Shown: positions 1 through 12,261, counted from the first letter of the stretch. The stretch is 64,000 nt of DNA from Chamaecyparis obtusa (GCA_027943335.1 BSBK01004082.1:303501-367500), one strand, 5' to 3'. Numbers and translations: made by a program. Notes: a model not told the origin generated them from the sequence alone.

Positions 1-736
1 ATTCCTCCTTTGAATCCCTCACCCATGGTGGATGAAATCCTTCATAGCAATACCCTGACCCCACCCTCTCCCCACACTAAGAAGGTCAATTACCTCTACA
101 CTGAGCACACTACCATGGTTGTTGATGGGTATGCTAGGTTCAAAGCATCCCTCAAGAAAAAACTCATTGAGCTGGACAAGGAGATATTGGGTATCAAGTA
201 GGATATGAAGGAAATCAAGGCCCGCATCACTGACTCCAAAAAAATTTCCCTCAAAGTAATGCATGCATCAGCTATGACTCTATGTAATGTGAAGGAGAAG
301 ATTCTTGGTGGTAAGCTAGAAGCTAATGGGGATAATAGAGACCTCTTCCTATTTGTGCAGGAAGAATGGGCCGCCACCTTGTTGTCCAAGCGGTTAGGTG
401 ATAGGACTTAACTATTGTTGGTGCCATGGTGATTTTTTCTTGTTTTGAGCCCTTGGGTCCCTGGTTTTATTCTAGGTTTTTTTGTTTTTTGGTTAAGTAT
501 TTAAGTCTTTGGTTTAGCCCTGGAAGCTAGTTTACTATTACTATATTCAAGACTTTTTGGTTAAACTAGAACTGTGGTTCATTCTTTTTGTTAAGGATCT
601 GCAAGATTGTTTTTGATGGAGGTAGACTAGACACTATTACTTTGTTGTTTATCTGTTGTGAAGCTAGTGTTGTTAATGTGCTATTAGTCTTCCTTGTTCC
701 ATGGGCCAACACCCTCTTGCTACTCTTTCTATCAAA
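1..736 (+). mobile_element. 3' end of a non-LTR retroelement
   Basis: The segment holds the end of a reading frame (10-411), then about 320 bases of G/T-rich sequence without a frame, then a short A run at 731-736. Right after the A run the sequence switches to DNA that matches the transposase gene near 20335-20367. This is the usual layout of a LINE-type 3' end inserted into older DNA. The left end and the target duplication lie outside the window, so the insertion cannot be proved here. Confidence 0.45.
10..411 (+). pseudogene. Unrecognised ORF tail of non-LTR element
   Basis: A single frame is open from 10 to 411 apart from one TAG at 199-201. Its middle is rich in Lys, Glu and Ile (for example KKKLIELDKEILGIK), compatible with a short coiled coil. 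I do not recognise the protein and see no reverse transcriptase, endonuclease or zinc-knuckle motif. Its position just upstream of a 3' UTR and A tail suggests the carboxy end of a protein carried by a LINE-like element. The start lies outside the window or is degraded. Confidence 0.35.
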
Positions 737-825
737 AAATATTAGTATTAGTCAAAGATCTTTTGAAAAATGTAAAGATACAAAGGGAGACACGCCAATA
801 AAATATTATGGACACTTTCAGTGGG

Positions 826-1141
826 AGATCATGAGGCAATCATAGACACATTGCAAAAAAGAGAGGAGGTTGATGGTACCTTAGGTTGAATCAAATTTAT
901 ACATATAAGCTTTTGTTATTTGTCTTATTTTTATATGGTGTTCTATATGTAGATGTCTTCTTTCAAGTCTCATATGTAGAGCTAATTCATTTGGTTTTCA
1001 AGTGTCAAGTACAACTTGACAACATAGATGAATTTAAATAAATGAAAATTGACTTTAAATGAAGTTTACATTTAAATACATATTTTCTAACATTTCAACA
1101 TTCATTTTTATGATGCAAGACCTGTAGAAGAACATAGACAT
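826..1141 (+). pseudogene. Last transposase exons, copy 1
   Basis: This region aligns with 28950-29570 of the longer copy: a coding stretch, an intron-like interval and then a short exon after an ATGCAA/ATGCAG acceptor site. The unit occurs once here but three times in the longer copy. In this copy the acceptor reads ATGCAA rather than ATGCAG, so splicing is probably lost. Nothing upstream remains except the fragment from near 20350. Confidence 0.55.
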
Positions 1142-1361
1142 GATCTATTTATGTAGTTCATTACACATTTTTATTCATCCAAGTTTGGTTTTATAAAAAG
1201 CATGAGTTCACTTATATTCATCCAAAAAAAATTATATATAAGTTAAATTCATAGTTATATTTATATAATTTTTTTCTAAATATTTAACTATGTGCATTGG
1301 TCATATGTTCACTAATAGATAATGATAGATTTATTTGTACATCCATATCTATAGTTCAAAC

Positions 1362-1374
1362 TAATAGATCTCAT
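1362..1374. repeat. Target-site duplication, left
   Basis: TAATAGATCTCAT occurs here and again at 3064-3076. The related transposon copy has this site uninterrupted near 29767, so the empty site is visible inside the same window. Confidence 0.85.
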
Positions 1375-3063
1375 AGTTTTTTATTAAGTAAAATAGGTTT
1401 TGATGGGTACCTAAAACCATTTACAAGGTCACAAAAGATAGACATAAACAACCCACAAAAAGGAAACAGGTCAAGACCTAAATGAGGGTTTTACCAACAA
1501 GTTCCCACAAACCTAGAACAAACAAAGCTCAAGAAGAGCCCCAAGAAAACCCAGCCAAAAGAAAAACCCAATAATTTAGGATTTTCCTTTAGCACCCTTC
1601 TAATGAGATGAAAGGGTCATATCAAAAGAAGGCAAAGATCTCTTGGAATGTTTACCTTTAATCTTAATCAAACCTTCTTCAACCTTAGCATCATCATTAT
1701 TCCAATCCAATGAATCCAAAACATCAGAAATAAACCCCCCAGAGGGGGCAACACTCTCCGCAATGGCAGCCATTTGAGAACCAGGGCCAGGGAGAGGGAC
1801 AACTCCAATAGAAGAACCAATAGGAGAAGACCCAACGGCTAACCCTACAGGAGAACCAAAAGGAGAAGAACCAAAACCAATAGAAGGGGAGACCACCATA
1901 GAACCTGAAGGAATCCACACAAACGCAGATGAAGGAGGAAAACAACACCCACAACTACTCCAGCAATAGGAGGAGAAGACACAGGGTGAACCTACTCAAC
2001 CACTTGCAAAAATATTCAAGGAGAAGACACCTTCTCCATTGTATAGTGTTGAGAAGAGACACCTTGCCACCATGAGGTAGTCCTGTTAAATTTTTGAAGA
2101 TCACATTGGTTTGAAATATGACCAATCTTACAGCATCTTCTGCATCTGAAGGGGAGGCCTTCATAGTCCAAATGTTGAATCCAACTTCTACCATTAGGAG
2201 TAAAGATTTTGATCTCTATAGGAATACCTTTAGAGATATCCAAATCCACCAAAATGCGGGCATAGGTGGAATGAAGCAAGATAGAAAATTTATTGTCTAC
2301 CAAAATAAAATCCCCAATAGCATCCCCCATAGTTTTGAGAAGAGAATCAACCTAGACATGGAGGGGAAGATTAGCCAACCTAACCCAAATGGGAATCTTA
2401 TTAAAAGCTTCAGAAGATGGGGAGAAGTCAGGATGCCAAGGTTTTAGCATCAGCATGAAACAACCTTCCCAGCTGAAATTTTTTTTACACAAAATTGTAT
2501 TTCTATCCACAACATTATCAAATTGAGAAACGTAAAAACCCTTAGCCATAGGAAATATGTTGACTGTACTAGAGATAAGGGGCTCTCAATGCTTGGAAAT
2601 CCAAGAATGTAGTTTAGGTAAACAAGGCTAGTGACCCTCAAATCTGTAGATTAGGCCATGCGAACAAAAAACAAAGGAAATAGCATCAATTTCAGATATA
2701 GTCTCCTCCTCCAATTCCACAACAATATTTTTACCCACTGGGAAGGCACGATGATTAATGGTCTTCCCCAAAATAGGCTTAGGCACAGGCATGAGAGGGA
2801 ACTGAGCCAAACTAGTAGAAGTTAGGGTAGTAAGACCCTACATCAATGCCACCACTAAAGGCTTGACAACAAGAGCTGCATCCATAGGTGATGGAGGGGA
2901 AGCAACCATCACAAGAGCCCTAGGGATGAGGAGAGCAATAGGAGGCACACCATCGACAATAGCAGTGGGGGGTACATGAGAAATGGTAGCAACAACTACA
3001 GCGGGATCAGCAGGAGCCATCAAGTGGGAATTTTTTTCAAATTAGGACTGAAAAGGGGTGAAT
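1375..3063 (-). mobile_element. LINE-type insertion carrying only ORF1
   Basis: The 1689-bp insertion is bounded by a perfect 13-bp duplication and read on the minus strand. It has a leader of about 40 bases, a DUF4283-type ORF1 (3023-1600), a 3' UTR, and a short A-rich tail (AATAAAAAACT) at its left edge. No endonuclease or reverse transcriptase follows ORF1. LINE copies normally lose their 5' end, so keeping the 5' end and ORF1 while lacking ORF2 suggests an internal deletion or a half-LINE lineage moved by another element's machinery. Confidence 0.75.
1600..3023 (-). pseudogene. LINE ORF1, DUF4283 plus CCHC zinc knuckle
   Basis: The frame starts at 3023 and stays in register to 2016 with stops at 2838-2840, 2628-2630 and 2352-2354. 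The final part (1920-1600) is in another frame, so at least one frameshift lies between. Recognisable parts in order are an Ala/Val/Pro-rich head, the DUF4283 segment (IPIWVRLANLPLHV, then YARILVDLDISKGIP), and the knuckle CRRCCKIGHISNQC, whose CX2CX4HX4C spacing is intact. In plant L1-type LINEs this protein binds the element RNA. The tail is rich in Gly, Ser and Pro. The family call is firm; the stops make the copy non-functional. Confidence 0.8.
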
Positions 3064-3076
3064 TAATAGATCTCAT
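3064..3076. repeat. Target-site duplication, right
   Basis: Second copy of TAATAGATCTCAT, flanking the 5' end of the LINE-type insertion. Confidence 0.85.
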
Positions 3077-3649
3077 TGTTAGATAGATGATTTTTTTATA
3101 GTTAATCATAGTCAAGATTGCTTACATCTATATTGTTTCATGTCAATTATATACTAAGTTAGTTGATTAATGATAGTTTTAAAATTGATTTCTCTTGTTA
3201 ATTACATGAAGAAATAGCTACTATTAAAGATCAAATTATTTAATTAATATTTAATTATAATTTATATTAAATGATCATATTATATAATCTCATATATATA
3301 GATTCAAACCACTATTTTAAAAACCATGAAATAGGATAAAAATTCCATGAATAAGATAAATAACATAACAAGTCTGAGAATAATATGTATCATAATGTCC
3401 ATCATATCAACTCATGATATATTTAATCACACAAAAAAGTCCTACTCTTAAAAAAAGTCCAATTAATAGGATAACAAGTCAGGTGATAATGAAAGTCCTA
3501 CCCTAACAAGTTGAAATAATATGACAAGAAGTCTTGGTAACAAAGTCCAAATAACATGATAGCAAGTCCCAATAACATACATATAATACATTCCATCATA
3601 AAATGTCCATCATATAAAGAGTAAAAATAATGTATGTGACATATATAAT

Positions 3650-5585
3650 CTAACTCTTCTCATCGAAAGCCTACATGTGTTTAATTCAAATGACTTGCAT
3701 AATTCACTTAAAAAGTTATTAATATTAAGTTGAACATTTAAAATTTTATCATGTGTCCATGCTCAGTAATTTCCTCAGTGGGACATGGAGTTCCTCTCTA
3801 AGAAACATCAAAATTGGATGCAATCAAGTCCTGTAAAAATAAACATTACAAAATTTTGATAATTTAGGTATAAAAGATAGGTACATAATTTAGACATTAG
3901 AAAATTAATTTTAATCATGACCTCAAAGGATAATGTTGATGGCTGCATTTGTCTTAATCCTTTAGTCATCCCAAGAATCATGGTGGTGTCGACTTGAAGA
4001 ATATATATAAAGCATGAATCAAACTTAGAGTATATATGTATAAATATTAAAGTATATATAACTTGAATATAAATTTACAGAACAATAGTATTTACATTAG
4101 GTGTGTGACACATAGGTAATGTCACAGATGAGTTAGGACATAAATGTGATGTAGCATGAGACAATCCAAAAGCATACAATTGCAAAAAAAAAGTATGAAT
4201 CAAAGTTTTACATAAACTAGTAAGAATATAAAGACTTAAAATTAATGAATGAAAAATATACTACATGTATATGTTGTTAAGTCTCAATGACCGATGGAGC
4301 AGAGCATGAAGAACTGCCAATCTTAGTGTTACATGAAGCACCCTACAAAATTGCAAAAAATATATTAATCACATTATCAATTCAAGTTTTAAAATTGTTT
4401 AAATTTTAAATGTACTTAAATGTATCTAGATCAAAGTGCATACTATGAATGGGGCACTGATATCTTGAGGTGTAGATGTCATATGATGATGGTCACTGAA
4501 TGATGTAGTGTCAACCCTACTCTTTTCACCAGAAAATCCACATGTATGTGGTTGATATTTGTATAAATATGGAATTTAATATTGCACTATAAATTATAAT
4601 TAAATTTACATTTGCAGGATGCTCATCATCCACATAGAGAAAATATAAAAATGATATGATCTCATCTCCAACATCACCATGTGCCCCACCATCAATTTCA
4701 TCATATCCACCATGGGTAGCATCAACATCATCAAGATCACTCTAGGGACCCATACACATATCCCCAAAGCTTGTGCAAATAGGTGTTATGCTAGGGTAAA
4801 CCCTCATGTGGGTCAAATCCTCTAACAAATTGCCTGAAAGGGAACTCAATGAACCAAGACCAGACTACACTACTCAATGATGGACATGTGCAGTCCAACT
4901 ATTGGAGGAAGAAGAGGAGAAAGGGGCTCATTATGCACACAATTTCTACTTTTATCTCTCAATTGGGCCCCTAGCCTAGCTTGTGGCATACGTCGACCAA
5001 CCCCCTGGATTTCTTTCATGTCAAAGAAATTGGGTTTCCTACCCAATTCAAATTCAACCCATAAATTTTTTTTAAAAATATAGGGGTACCTTGTGATTGG
5101 CGTGTGGTGGATGGTCAAATACCATCCACCACCACCCCCATAAATGCTCAACAATCTGCATGTGCCAACATCATCTAATAAATACATGGATTCTTGCCAA
5201 GTATCTCCTCACCTATTTTAGGGTTTAAAAAATAATGTTTCATATCATTATTTGTAATTTTTAAATCATTGACCTCTTTATAAGAGAGTCCATCAGCATA
5301 ATAGGTACACATGGACTCCCTCCATGTCTAAAAATTATCTAGCTCAAAGCCTAATGTTTGTACAAAATCTACAATGTCTTCCATGCTATCTATAAGGTGT
5401 AGTCATTGGGGAGGTGAATGAGGATCATGTCTAATGGTATTGATGTCTCGCATAATGACATGTAGATTTATCCTAATATTCTCTTTCAACTCCTCGGGAG
5501 TAGGTGGACATGGAGGTGGAGGTGGATGGGGTGGAGGTGTTGGGGATTGCTGACCTAAGAGCTCATCAATGTTAAAATCATCCAT
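3650..5585 (-). pseudogene. Second gene of the DNA transposon, copy 1
   Basis: This is a decayed copy of the gene at 30309-32316. It begins with MDDFNIDELLGQ and a proline run, then continues with blocks recognisable in the other copy: a Trp/Tyr segment, an aspartate-rich segment near 4640-4740, and small exons near 4450-4545, 4275-4345 and 3930-3995. Several frames are broken, including the segment equivalent to the WEQWWMVFEHPP block. I do not recognise the protein family. Its minus orientation, convergent with the transposase, is kept in both copies, which argues that it belongs to the transposon. Confidence 0.6.
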
Positions 5586-5710
5586 GGATATAATCTACAT
5601 GTATATAAAAACATGAGACTTTACAATTAATATATAATTTAAATTTTACCTTACAAAGAAAGACCTATAATTAGTTAGAATGTACAATTTAGAAATATAA
5701 ATTTAAAAAT

Positions 5711-5712
<2 letters not shown>

Positions 5713-5755
<43 letters not shown>
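5713..5755. repeat. (GA)n microsatellite
   Basis: About 21 uninterrupted GA units just upstream of the second transposon gene. The same position in the longer copy carries larger, duplicated GA tracts. Confidence 0.95.
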
Positions 5756-5757
<2 letters not shown>

Positions 5758-6149
5758 TTTCTTGTTTCAGTTGTGTCTAGGTTTACATTTTTGTTTTCTA
5801 CCTAAGGTTAAATTAAGTTTTAATAGTTTTTTTAGTTTTCTAGTTTGGTACGCTAATTTACAAAGTAAATTAAAAATAATAATTTAACTAAATTAAACAT
5901 AAAATATAATTATTTATATGCTAAATTAGAAACCAAACATGAAACTAAATAATTACTAATCTACCTATTTAAAAATAATAATAAACTACAATTTTTAATA
6001 AAATAAATGATAAAAAATAAAGAAAAATAATAAAAAATAATGGTACATACCTTGAATCGGGAGAAAAATAGCTGAGGGGGTTGGTGGTAGTAGTAGAAAT
6101 GGGAACCCATACATCCAAAATCATGATCTTCTTTCGCAAGTTGTGAAAA

Positions 6150-6344
6150 TGACTTGCAAAATGGGCATCCATTTTTTTTAAATTAGGTGAATGTTTAGCT
6201 TCGGGTGCCCAAAGACAAATGGGTGCCTGATTTTTAAATAGGTATTCATTTTGTATTTATGGTTCAAACTTCTGAAGCTAAATGGGTGCCCAATTTTTAA
6301 ATAGGAATTCTACAGAATAGGCACCCAATTTCCAGCATTTACCC
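6150..6344. repeat. Right subterminal repeats and terminus, transposon copy 1
   Basis: Several GGGTGCCC, GGGTGCCT and GGCACCC motifs occur within 200 bases of the ACCC end. The last part (GGGT, GCTGG, TATTCTG on the minus strand) matches the right end of the longer copy in order and approximate spacing. Such subterminal motifs are typical transposase-binding sites; binding is inferred. Confidence 0.6.
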
Positions 6345-7195
6345 TTGAAGCTTCATGATGTTGATGTTCATTAAGGTCCTTTAGCATTCTATAGAATCTT
6401 TCATGTTTATTAGCTTCTCATTTACAAAAGGAAAGAAAATAGGGTTTCATTTATTTGCATTGTAACTGATCAGATATTTCCAAAGAATGATATGTTGTCA
6501 TTTGATCCCTTTTATCAATCTCTGCAATGTTCATGTATTATTTCACTATGATGATATTAAGAGCACAATGAGATATTCTTTTTGGGTAGAAAATATTTTT
6601 TTTAATATGATTGTGACATAATCAAAGACAAAAATATATGTATTATAGCTGTGTAATCACTTATTCATGCTGGATGTTTCTCTTTGAATGATACAATTGC
6701 ATCATAAATGCAGTTGTCTCTATGATACTATGTTTTTGATTAATTCATCTATGTTACATACCACTACCACATATGTCTCCATCTACTCAAAATGACAATG
6801 ATACCTTTCAAACAACTTTCCAACTCATTTTACTATCATGGTGGTATTATTGCTTGATGTTTAGAATAATTAAGGGAGATTACTATTCTTAGCATGATGT
6901 TGACTAAGTATTTTGACATCTCTACTCATCTATAATTTGGTTTGATGTACCATTGAACTTTTCTACTTATTTCTTCACATTTATTGATGTGCACTAATGA
7001 AGTCCTTATATCTTTGACAAGGAAACTCTACATGAAGTGGTCTCCAACATTTTATCTCCTGTAAGTAGTTGAATGTTGCAATTTCTCCACTCCTTGTGCA
7101 AAATAATTCACTGTCTTAGATCTCTATGCATAATACCATTTCACTTTTTATGGATGGACCAATGATGTTGAGTATTTGTAGTCCAAATATATCAT
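6345..7195. other. No recognisable feature
   Basis: About 850 bases of AT-rich sequence with no open frame worth reporting, no terminal repeats and no match I can see elsewhere in the window. It may belong to the repeat that starts at 7196. Confidence 0.5.
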
Positions 7196-9860
7196 TCTAG
7201 GAGGACAAGTCAAATACAAAGCTACCATGGGAGGAGTTGCCACTTGTTGTTCTTGAGCTTCATATTCTTCTAAGGGGGAAACAAAAGAGTTGTAAGAGGA
7301 TAATGAGAAGGTTGTACCCATTCAAACATCTCTATAGATGAAAACTAAATATAATGAAGAGGATCTATTCCTCTTATTCAAAGATCTTCCCTCTTTCATT
7401 GAGGAAGAATAAGACGAAAAAGTTATTCCTACCTTTGATGAACAAATCTTGGCTATTGATCTTTTACTAGAATCAGAGGTCCCGATGCAAGAAGAAGAGG
7501 AACAAAATTAGTTGCTATAGTAGGAGGCCCTCTATGATATGGAGGATGAGGAGGAAGATCCAAAGAATATATCTATTATTGAGGAAGAACATGTTGATAT
7601 AACTCTTTGGGTTTTGGGTCCTTGTAAAACCTATTTATTCTTAATTTTCAAAATATGTTGATATACATGAGGTTGCTTCTCAACCTGTGCATATTATCAT
7701 AGTAGAGAAAGAATATTTTGATGAAGAGGAAATTTTTTGGGAAGAGTTAGAAAAAAAATTATTGTCCATATACATCAAGTCATCTTCGCCTTCATCAGAA
7801 GATCATGATCTTCACTAGAAATAGGTAGAGACGCACACCTTACCAACATCTCCCATGGAGATGGTTCATGAGTAACATGAAGAGGTGGAGTTCATCTTTT
7901 CACAAATGGAGGAGGAGCCTTTTCCAAGCCAACAAGATATTAATTTTGTTGGGTATAACAACAAGGCCAAGGATGATCTTTTGGACCCAACACCATCATG
8001 AGGATGCCCCATATAAGGCACCTAGCTTTGCAAGAAATTTGCAAATTACCCCAAGTCATGCTTGTTTTAGAGAATGAGGGTGATTATCAGAAGGACAAGA
8101 AAGTTTATCTTTCTCAAACAAAGAGTACCCTAGTGTTGTAGGTCTTCTTTTTTCCCATCTAAGGGGTTAACATGGATCTTTATTTTACACATTGTCATAA
8201 TTATTCATAAGGTCTACTTTTCGGATACATTCTTCATATCCAATTGATTGTCATGAAAAAAGGATAATTTTCCTATGTTTCAAAATATTGGTGTACTCCT
8301 CTATCCATTTTGAGATCCTAGGGACCTCATTTGATAATTTGTCCAAGGCAAATCTATTTGCAGTTTCTTTTGTTTTTCGACATGCATAGTTTTGTGTTTC
8401 CTGAGTGGCCATTTATGAGGGTCTATATTTTGCTAACAGGTGATTTTCATGACAAGTGGGTTAGTATCATGGAATTTCCATATATAAATGTACCTCTATG
8501 ATAGATTGTAAAGTCTTAGGGTAATATTTCATATTTTTTCAAGGCCTAAACCAAACCAAGTTCACTATGTTTTACACTTCCATGTTTATGATAGTTTGAT
8601 CATGATCAACTTTGACCATTTATATTTTACATTAGAAATGAAGTCATGAGATATGCTTTTGCACATGCCTTCTTTATTTTTGAATGAGTTAATCCTCCTA
8701 ATGGAAACTCCTCAAACCGTTGTTTGGTATTTTTGCAAGAGGCATGTTGATAGGGTTTCAAGATGGCTCTAGTGTGTCTAGTTGCAAAAACAACAAAGTA
8801 GGGGAATTTGGTGATTAAAATATTTCACTCCATGAAGTGTCAAGCAAAACTATCATAGAGAGTGATTCTCAACATATAATTTTGTATTCCTTCTAGTTGT
8901 CATGATCTCATGTTATCATTTGATTAGTTTTTAAGTGCAATTTCTAAGGCCTTGAACTTGTTTTGGGTAGTATGTAGAAAGATACAAAAAAAATAGTTGC
9001 TTTTTGTGAAAGGTTGTTGAAAGGAGAAAATAAATTCATTCAAACACTGAGTTTTACTAGTGAAAAATTACTCAAAGGGCATAAGCTCCACTTGTTTATA
9101 AGGTCTATTTGGTTGCTGGAGTTAAATAACTTTGAAATTGTCAAATTCTATTATTTGATAATTCTGAAAGTTATAAATCTAGAAAATGGTTTTTGAAATA
9201 TGGTTGGAACTGTTTGGTTCACCTGGAATTCATAATGAGAAGATGTAAAAATTTCTTTGCATATGGATTTCAAAATATTATAAATTTTACTTTAAAGCAG
9301 AATTGGAATTGATTTTCCAATTCCCCTAATTAAATGGAAGATTCAAATGCTAATTTTAGAGGTGAATGAAAATTAACAATAAAAATAAATAAAGGTAGGT
9401 GATCAACAACACAGGTAGAAGAATAATTAAAAAGAAGGTTGGTATGCAAAAGGGGCTATAGTAGATGAATAAGGTTTTAAAACAAGAATTGCAAATGACT
9501 AGTATGAAGCCATTTTTCACAAATTTTGTGAGCATTCTCACTACCCATGTCGTAATGGGACTAGAGATTAGCAGAAAATGGATTTGTGGGAAATGCTCAG
9601 AAAGTGCCACTGTTTTCCCTATTTGTGTGTGTGGTAGAATGGAGCTTTGGACATAATGCATATGAATGATTTGCTAGGGTATAGAAAGGGAGCAATGATG
9701 CTCTCTTCATATTTCTTGTCATTGAATGGATTTTCTTTGTGCAACAAATATTTTGGAGCATAATATTTATAATAATTATTGTGTGAAATAATGTTTTTCA
9801 ATGAGAATTTTTTTACATAATGGATAAAAGGGAAAATATAGTTTTTATTAGTTGGAGTAT
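7196..9860 (+). repeat. Unclassified repeat, longer copy
   Basis: Blocks of this region recur in the same order at 12262-13970: 7196-7255, 7456-7560, 8690-9000, 9010-9090, 9660-9720 and 9770-9860. Between 7260 and 8100 broken frames are rich in Glu and Asp (runs such as EDEEED), as in the acidic linker of some retroelement polyproteins. I find no catalytic motif, zinc knuckle or terminal repeat, so the class stays open. Confidence 0.5.
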
Positions 9861-9965
9861 TTTTGTAAAAGATAAAAGGTTATAATTTTTATTGGTAAAA
9901 TGATTTAAATAAATGAGAAGATGGTAAAGTGTAAATATTGCAAAGGAAATTATTTTACCAGCTAG

Positions 9966-10533
9966 CACAAAATTGCTACAACCTATGGGTAAGATAATTT
10001 GATTTATATCTTTGCAAAACAATCCTAATAAAACATCTCATAGTACCTTTGATTAAAATATTACAAACTTATCCCCTAAAAATGCTACATTTACTTTAAT
10101 TTAAATTCACAAAATTGCTACAACCCATGGGTAAGATAATTTGATTTATATCTTTACAAAACAATCCTAATAAAACACCTCATAGTACCTTTGATTAAAA
10201 TATTACAAACTTATCCCCTAAAACTGCTACATTTACTTCAATTTAAATTCCCAAAATTTCTACAACTCATGGGTAAGATAATTTGATTTATATCTTTGCA
10301 AAACAATCCTAATAAAACATCTCATAGTACCTTTGATTAAAATATTACAAACTTATTCTCTAAAACTGCTTCATTTACTTCAATTTAAATTCACAATATT
10401 GATACAACCGATGGGTAAAATAATTTGATTTATATCTTTGTAAAACAATCCTAATAAAACATCTCATAGTACCTTTGATGAAAATATTACAAATGTATCC
10501 CCTAAAATTACTACATTTACTTCAATTTAAATT
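9966..10533. repeat. Four tandem 142-bp units
   Basis: Units start at 9966, 10108, 10250 and 10392, an exact 142-bp period, and differ from one another by a few percent. Each carries the block GGGTAAGATAATTTGATTTA (GGGTAAAATAATTTGATTTA in the last unit). No reading frame is kept through the array. It is a short, recently expanded minisatellite. Confidence 0.95.
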
Positions 10534-10639
10534 CAGAAGATTGACAAATACCATGCCATCAAATATCCAAATTCTTAAAGGCCAAGAAATCATTATAAAG
10601 AAAGTTGACAAGAAAATATGGAAACTAACTTCCCTACAC

Positions 10640-10740
10640 CTATCCATGCCCACAAGACTATATGTAAACTAACTTCTTGTATAGAAAAATAATGACAATT
10701 CTTGTACCATGCCACAAGACTATATGTAAACTAACTTCCT
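10640..10740. repeat. Short direct repeat pair
   Basis: CACAAGACTATATGTAAACT followed by AACTTC occurs at about 10650 and again at about 10713, a spacing of roughly 60 bases. It looks like a small tandem duplication next to the 142-bp array. Confidence 0.6.
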
Positions 10741-10771
10741 TAAACCTATTAGATTTACTCGAAAGTCTAGG

Positions 10772-11319
10772 TCACATGAACTTACCAACCAAAGTTGAAG
10801 CCATTATTGACACAGTATGGTCTATCAGTGGGTCCAGGATAAAAATACCAAAAGCTCCCTTATCTGGGTCATAGATGATATTAACTTCAGGGAATGAAGA
10901 TTTACCAAAAGGCTTTACACCAAAAACACCTGAGCATTTCCCTTTTCTGTTAAGTGAAGAGAAGCCACATAGTCTACCTCCTTGATGCTCCAAGGGGGAA
11001 GAATTAAGTCTTTCTTGAACTTTTTCCATCTCTGACCCCTTGGAGGGACAAAAATCCTTGCTGGAAAAAGCCAGAGGTGACCCACCAACCTTTTCCACAT
11101 TTCCTGACACTAAATCGGCAATAATTCCCACATCCCCTATGCAGATCCCATCGAAAACCCTCCATCCTCTAGTTTCCCACCCATGCTCAAATTTGAAACC
11201 CCCCCTCTCCTCTTCTCGCTCGATCTCTCTTGATTTTGGTTTAGTTTAATATATTTATCTATGTTGATTATGGTTACTTTTAGAATTATTCTAGAATAAC
11301 TAAGAGGGGGGTGAATCAA
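10772..11319 (-). pseudogene. DUF4283 (LINE ORF1) amino-terminal fragment
   Basis: Read on the minus strand, this fragment ends in IMASTLVGKFM, the start of the DUF4283 domain (families typically continue with a Gly/Arg-Pro step). Here that step meets a stop and the similarity disappears. Upstream is a Lys/Ser/Pro-rich head (11131-10830), frameshifted relative to the part nearer 11300. It is a second DUF4283 relic in the first 11 kb, distinct from the one at 1600-3023. No tail or target duplication can be identified. Confidence 0.5.
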
Positions 11320-12250
11320 TTATCCTTAGGTCCAGATGTACCAATTCAACTTTCTAGCTCTTCAATAAACTTAGATCTAATCAATAATTCACTTGGTCTT
11401 TATAGCATATACCAATTAAAAAAACTTGAAGTCCACTATCCAAAAGTAATCAACTTGGAGAATATAAAACTTTCAAAATCATTCACATAAAATAACATTC
11501 ACACAAGTATAACATCGGGATTTATAGTGGAAACCCAATTTGGGAAAAACCACTTATAGCATGCTACTAATTTGCACTCTTCTAAAGTGAGCTCTGTGAG
11601 AAGCCAAACCTATTAAAGGTTTACAATACACACTATTAGGTGTGACCCTCTTAAAGGATTAAGAGTGGCTTGGTTAGAGGGCTTAAGAAAATTCCATCAG
11701 AATATCACCTTGATTAAAGGGTTTACACAATAACTGTTAGGTCAACCTTGATTAAAGGATTTAGACTAATACAATGGTCAGAAAGTAACAATAGGTTCTG
11801 ATCTAAAATATAAAACTCACTTTGTAATTATAGATCCAATTCTCTCATATTCTAATTTACTGACTAACCTTCATTCCAATCTCCATCTCTGATCTACTCG
11901 GAATTCTCTTCAACCAATCACCACAACTCTGTTCATTTCTTCATAGCTTCACCTTAGTCTTCTGCTTAAATTCATCAATCAATAACATCAACCTTTTCCA
12001 CTCATACTGTAACCTCACAATAAGGTCATCCTCATCAGTCAATAACATCAACCTCTTCCACTCATACTGTAACCTCACAATAAGGTCATCCTTATACCTC
12101 GATCAGGTAGATTAATCTTTTGCCACTTAATCTCTTCTATAGATCTTAGGTTTAAGTCAGATTCATTGAATCCTTCCATCATTTTTTTCTCCTTTTTTTC
12201 CTTCTAGATACATCTTCAAACTACTCTTTGAATCAATAATAAAATAGTTT
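11285..12250 (-). mobile_element. Decayed copia-type LTR
   Basis: On the minus strand this stretch follows the 3' half of the copia LTR at 55796-57061 in order: GTCACACCTAATAGTGTGT, a TTGGCTTCT block, CACTTTAGAAGAGTG, TTTTTCCCA plus GGGTTTCCAC, and finally GATTCACCCCCCTCTTAGTT. Identity is moderate, so it is a relative and not a member of the same young family. The 5' end is unclear and I see no internal region or target duplication. It is probably a solo LTR or a fragment. Confidence 0.6.
11974..12093. repeat. Two 60-bp tandem units
   Basis: The block AATAACATCAACC, CACTCATACTGTAACC and AATAAGGTCATCC is repeated with an exact 60-bp offset (11981 and 12041) and very few differences. It lies inside the LTR remnant. 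Confidence 0.9.
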
Positions 12251-12261
12251 AGCATGCATGT

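Larger units (their letters stand above)
737..6344 (+). mobile_element. Deletion derivative of the GGGT-ended DNA transposon (copy 1)
   Basis: This is a second, shorter copy of the transposon at 17933-33813. Bases 737-772 match the transposase gene near 20335-20367 and then jump to the match at 28896 onward. Both parental sites contain TGTAAA, so about 8.5 kb (including the retroelement nested in the other copy) is absent across a 6-bp microhomology. The rest follows the other copy in order: last transposase exon, the second gene on the minus strand, a GA tract, GGGTGCCC-type motifs, and an end in ACCC at 6344 (GGGT on the other strand). The left end is replaced by the LINE tail. A 1689-bp retroelement sits at 1375-3063. 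Confidence 0.75.

Noticed and set aside
1724..1954. Aromatic-rich minus-strand frame suggesting a membrane protein
   Set aside because: It overlaps the LINE ORF1 tail in another register, and the Trp/Phe run arises from a Gly/Pro/Ser-coding repeat read out of frame.
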